NCBI GenBank assembly: GCA_964230965.1
Contig: CAXRJA010000092.1
Coordinates: forward strand, 1-8,745
DNA length: 8,745 nucleotides
Reading direction: 5' to 3'
Origin: UBA8290 sp964230965
GTDB lineage: Bacteria > Bacillota_I > Bacilli_A > Acholeplasmatales > Acholeplasmataceae
Positions within the stretch are counted from its first letter, which is position 1. The number at the start of each line of letters is the position of its first letter. This document shows positions 4,950-8,745 of this stretch, in pieces. Made by a program: the position numbers and the translations under genes. The notes under the pieces were generated by a model. It ran no database searches. It was not told the DNA's origin and saw nothing but the letters and a program-made list of their open reading frames with translations.

Positions 4950-6802
4950 ATATTTGCTTGACCAGATTCAATATAAATAATAAGCATCGAAATATCGACT
5001 GGAGAGACACCAGAAATACGAGATGCTTGTCCAACCGTTTCAGGTTGGATACGTGTAAGTTTTTCTCGTGCTTCTAAACTCATATTGGTAATTTTATCAT
5101 AAGTAATGGTTTCTGGAATTTTTTTATGTTCTAATCGCGCCATTTTAGAGGCTTCTCTTAGTGATTTTTGTATGTATCCATCATATTTAATAAAGGTTTC
5201 AACTTCTACTTCAACGTCAAGATCTTGTTTTACATATCCAAACAAGACAAGATCTTTTATGGCTATTTCAGGTCTTTTCAGTAATTTATCAAAAGACATC
5301 GATTCATAAATTGGTGCAGAATCTACGGATTTTAATAGGTCATTGTTTTCTTTTGTCGGTAAAATGACGGTTTCTTTTAATGTCTTAAGAAGTGTGTGAT
5401 ATTGATCTTGTTTTTGGATATATCTTTGATAGGTTTTAGGATCAACAAGTCCAATATCATAGCCTTTTTGTGTAAGTCTTGATTGTGCATTATCATTTCT
5501 AAGGAGTAATCTAAATTCTGCAAGTGATGTTAATAAACGGTAAGGTTCTTTCGCCCCTTTTGTTACTAGATCATCAATTAGAACACCAATATAAGCATCA
5601 TGGCGTTCTAATACAAAAGGATCGTTGCCTTGGTTTTTACGTGTTGCATTGATGCCTGCCATGAGTCCTTGACCAGCTGCTTCTTCGTATCCTGAAGTGC
5701 CGTTGATTTGTCCTGCACAAAATAAATTTGAAAGTTTTTTCGTTTCTAATGTATGTTTGAGTTGTATTGGATTGATTGCATCATATTCAATGGCGTATGC
5801 ATAACGCATGATTTTCGCGTTTTCTAACCCTGGAATACTATGTAAGATTTTTTCCTGCATGTCTTTGGGGAATGATGTCGATAAGCCTTGAACATAGTAT
5901 TCATCTAAATCCATGGATTCTGGTTCAATAAAGATTTGATGTTCATCTTTATCAGAGAACTTCATAATTTTATCTTCAATCGATGGACAGTATCTAGGTC
6001 CAACGCCTTCTACATGGCCACCATACATCGCAGATGCTGTAATGTTGGCTAAAATAATGTCTTTTGTTTCTTTAGTGGTTCTTGTAAGATAACATGGTTC
6101 TTTTGGATTATCATAAATGACATTGTCATGAGAAAAACTTTTGATAATGGCATCACCAGGTTGAATGGTCATTTTTGATATGTCCACAGAATCTTTTGCG
6201 ATTCTTGGGGGTGTTCCTGTTTTAAGTCGTATGATTTCAAAACCTAACTCTTTTAATTGTTTAGAAATACCAAATGTTGTGGGTTCACCAATAGGACCGC
6301 TTTTTGTTTTTTCTTTTCCCATTAAAATATCGCTATTTAAATAGGTTCCTGTAGTAATGATCACTGTTTTAGAGGCGATCTTTGTCCCATCAGATAAAAT
6401 CACACCTTTTAATAGATTATCTTCAATCCATAATGATTCTACAAAGGCTTCTAGTAACGTTAAATTGTCTTGTTTTTTTAAGACTTCCAACATAAACGCT
6501 GGGTATTTGAGTTTATCAATTTGTGCACGAAGCGCACGAACTGCTGGACCTTTAGAGGCATTGAGCATTTTCATTTGAATTTGAGTGGCATCTGCGGATT
6601 TTGCCATTTGACCACCTAAAGCATCAATTTCTCTCACAACAATCCCTTTTGCAGGACCACCAATCGAAGGATTACATGGCAAAGAGGCAACCTTAGAAAA
6701 GTTACCTGAAATTAAAAGTGTATGTTGTTGCATGCGTGCCATGGCGAGTGCTGCTTCTATACCTGCATGACCACCGCCGACAATGATTCCGTCATACATC
6801 AT
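4946..6802 (-). CDS. mnmG: tRNA uridine-5-carboxymethylaminomethyl modification enzyme MnmG (GidA)
   Basis: A 618-residue FAD protein, normal length for the family. With MnmE it installs the carboxymethylaminomethyl group on C5 of wobble U34 in several tRNAs. Sequence signatures are the FAD-binding GGGHAGIEAA (9-18), PCNPSIGGPAKG (42-53) with conserved Cys43, GPRYCPSIEDK (268-278) with Cys272, GQINGTSGYEEAAGQG (364-379), LAEFRLLLRNDNA (427-439), and the C-terminal MnmE- and tRNA-contact region with ISGVSPVDI (596-604). The start is ATGATG with AAGGA (6813-6809) 6 nt upstream of the first ATG, 14 nt after the tkt stop. It ends in TGA overlapping the rsmG ATG; this use of TGA as a stop is the main evidence for the standard code here. 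mnmE, often adjacent, is not in the window. Confidence 0.97.
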   Translation of the reverse strand: MMYDGIIVGGGHAGIEAALAMARMQQHTLLISGNFSKVASLPCNPSIGGPAKGIVVREIDALGGQMAKSADATQIQMKMLNASKGPAVRALRAQIDKLKYPAFMLEVLKKQDNLTLLEAFVESLWIEDNLLKGVILSDGTKIASKTVIITTGTYLNSDILMGKEKTKSGPIGEPTTFGISKQLKELGFEIIRLKTGTPPRIAKDSVDISKMTIQPGDAIIKSFSHDNVIYDNPKEPCYLTRTTKETKDIILANITASAMYGGHVEGVGPRYCPSIEDKIMKFSDKDEHQIFIEPESMDLDEYYVQGLSTSFPKDMQEKILHSIPGLENAKIMRYAYAIEYDAINPIQLKHTLETKKLSNLFCAGQINGTSGYEEAAGQGLMAGINATRKNQGNDPFVLERHDAYIGVLIDDLVTKGAKEPYRLLTSLAEFRLLLRNDNAQSRLTQKGYDIGLVDPKTYQRYIQKQDQYHTLLKTLKETVILPTKENNDLLKSVDSAPIYESMSFDKLLKRPEIAIKDLVLFGYVKQDLDVEVEVETFIKYDGYIQKSLREASKMARLEHKKIPETITYDKITNMSLEAREKLTRIQPETVGQASRISGVSPVDISMLIIYIESGQANI

Positions 6803-6816
6803 AAACTGTCCTTCTT

Positions 6817-8745
6817 TTATATTAATTCTTTTACAAATGCTAAAATTGACGCTTGATCAAATCCAAAGTGTTTCATGACGAGATCGCCATCCGCACTTTC
6901 ACCAAAAGAAGTCATTCCAATAATATGTTGTGTGAGTTGATACCAAGGCATTTTAGATCCTGCTTCAATCGCAACATGTAAGACCCCTTTTGGTAAAACT
7001 TGCTTGATATAACTCGAAGGTTGTTTTAAGAATCCTTCTAAGTGCGGAATAGATACCAAGCGGCATCCGATGTTGTCTTGTTCTAATTGTTTTTGAGCGT
7101 CTAATGCAGGTGAGACTTCACTACCCGTTGCAAGTAATACTACTTGTAGTGGTAATGATTCTTTAGAGACAATATAGCCACCTTTTAAAATATCTTTTTC
7201 ATCTGCTTCAAACTGGATGACATCTTGTCTTGATAATACAAAAACAGAAGGTGTACGATGTGTGAGTGCGTGTTTATAATATGCTTTTGTTTCATTTAAA
7301 TTCGCGGGTCTAAAAACATTTAAATTCGGAATGGCACGTAACCCAGCAAGTTGTTCTACAGGCTGATGTGTTGGTCCATCTTCACCGACACCAATCGAAT
7401 CATGTGTCATAACAAATATAGACGGGATATTCATGATTGCAGATAACCGGATGCTTGGTTTCATATAATCACTAAAGACAAAGAATGCACCACCAAAAAC
7501 ATGAAGTCCACCGAACAGTGTCATTCCGTTAACGATGGCACCCATCGCATGTTCACGCACACCAAAATTAATGTTTCTACCAAGTAAATGATCTGGCATA
7601 AAATGACCATCGAATCCTTTGGCTTTCGTAGACGATGATAAATCTGCCGAGCCACCGATCACATTTGGTAGGTGTTTTGAAAGTGTATCTAATACTTTCC
7701 CACTAGATACGCGTGTTGCTTCAGGTTTATCTGTTTTTAGATCATCTAAGAATGCAAGATCTTCCATTGTTAAAGGTGTTAAAAATTGAGATAATACGTT
7801 AAAGTCATTTGGATATGTTTTTTTGTATGATTCAAGTTGTTTTTGATAGTTTCGATACGCACGTCTTCCACGTAAAACCGTATGTTTACGGTAAAAGTCA
7901 TAAATTTCTTTATCGACTTCAAATGGTGGTAATGTATAGTTTAAATTTTTTCTTAGTGCATCAATTTGATCTTTAGAAAGTGGTTTCCCGTGTGCATTGG
8001 ATGTCCCTGCAACATCACTCCCAAACCCGATTTGTGTTTTGACTTCAATAAAAACGGGTTTATCTTGTTGGCGTTGTCCCTTTTTAATCGCTTTTTTAAT
8101 CGCATCTGGATCCATACCATCTAAGACTTTTATGTAATAAAACCCTATCGCTTCCATTTTCTTTTTCGTATCTTCAGAAAACGTATATTTGACTTCGCCA
8201 TCAAGTTGAATATCATTTGAATCAAAAAGAATCACTAAATTGGATAACTTTAAGTGTCCAGCTAAACTTAGCGCTTCTAAAGCAACACCCTCTTGAAGAT
8301 CACCATCTCCAACCAATGTATAAATATATTGGTCAAATAATGTCACATCTTCTTTATTAAAACGTGCTTGAATATGTTTGGCTGCAAGTGCCATACCAAC
8401 AGCATTCGATACCCCTTGACCAAGTGGACCAGAAGTCGTTTCTATGCCACGTTTAAGATCGTATTCAGGATGTCCTGGTGTATGACCAAATGTTCTAAAG
8501 TTTTTAATGTCTTTTATTGAGATATCATATCCTGCAAGATGATTCATAGCGTATAATAATGCTGATCCATGTCCTGCAGATAAAATAAAGCGATCACGAT
8601 TATACCATGATGGATATCTTGCATCAATACGAATGAAATCTTTAAATAATGTATACATAATGGGTGCTGACCCTAAGACAATACAGGGGTGTCAACTATT
8701 TGCTTTTTCAATTGCATCAAAACCTAAAAATCTTAAGGTGTTGAT
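6817..8745 (-). pseudogene. tkt: transketolase, interrupted by an in-frame TGA near its N-terminus; 5' end beyond the window
   Basis: From the first ATG (8658) the frame is open for 613 residues and reads as a nearly complete transketolase, a thiamine-diphosphate enzyme of the non-oxidative pentose phosphate pathway. In that numbering it has RDRFILSAGHGS (21-32), GPLGQG (77-82), the ThDP/metal motif GDGD (117-120) with Asn148, NAHGKP (221-226), catalytic Glu369 in REHAMG, and HDSIGVGEDGPTHQP (419-433). The family is usually about 650 residues. That ATG has no good ribosome binding site and corresponds to an internal position. Upstream in the same frame INTLRFLGFDAIEKANS matches the true N-terminus, then TGA (8694-8692) interrupts, then HPCIVLGSAPI continues into the ATG. 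The stop falls just before the active-site His of the conserved GHPG block, so a protein starting at 8658 would lack it. The remaining frame shows no other damage, so any inactivation is recent; a base-calling error or recoding is possible. Confidence 0.72.

Noticed and set aside
8656..8658. ATG at 8658 as the true start of a shorter transketolase
   Set aside because: No Shine-Dalgarno sequence at proper spacing, and the upstream frame continues to match the transketolase N-terminus across the TGA.

Overview
The window looks like a chromosomal segment of an Acholeplasma-like member of the Mollicutes, or a close relative such as the Izemoplasma-type lineages. It is AT-rich, its intergenic DNA is very poor in GC, and its proteins most resemble low-GC Gram-positive families. 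The tRNA gene order follows the large Bacillus tRNA cluster. TGA is used as a stop: mnmG ends in TGA overlapping the rsmG start codon, and every tryptophan codon I checked is TGG. This argues for the standard bacterial code and against the Mycoplasma/Spiroplasma code. The genus is an inference.

Layout. Positions 1-342 hold no convincing gene; they form an AT-rich leader crowded with short inverted repeats and one imperfect direct repeat. A rightward tyrosine recombinase (343-1230) follows with an excellent ribosome binding site. It converges on a leftward array of 13 tRNA genes (1290-2604, Tyr first and Phe last in transcription order), all with an encoded CCA. Two good sigma-A-type promoters can be read for the array: one upstream of tRNA-Tyr and a stronger one between tRNA-Tyr and tRNA-Ile(GAU). 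A leftward gene string fills 2682-8745 in the transcription order tkt, mnmG (gidA), rsmG (gidB), parA (soj), parB (spo0J). Gaps are at most 14 nt, and there are overlaps of 4 nt (mnmG/rsmG) and 20 nt (parA/parB), so it reads as one operon whose promoter lies beyond the right edge.

How the genes work together. mnmG and rsmG encode tRNA wobble-uridine and 16S rRNA modification enzymes, and parA/parB are the chromosome segregation pair. This is the classic gidA-gidB-soj-spo0J block usually found near a bacterial origin, but mnmE and noc are absent from their usual places and a transketolase gene sits where mnmE would be expected.

The most striking observation is in tkt. The reading frame upstream of the first usable ATG continues to match the transketolase N-terminus but is cut by an in-frame TGA exactly where the first glycine of the conserved Gly-His-Pro-Gly active-site block should be. 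The second glycine of the block has become cysteine. Both changes are single G-to-T differences from plausible glycine codons. The gene is either a very recent pseudogene, carries a sequencing or assembly error, or is recoded; I favour one of the first two. I did not find a clearly new defence or mobile system. The solitary recombinase with its repeat-rich upstream region, next to the tRNA-Phe 3' end, is the best candidate for unexplained biology.
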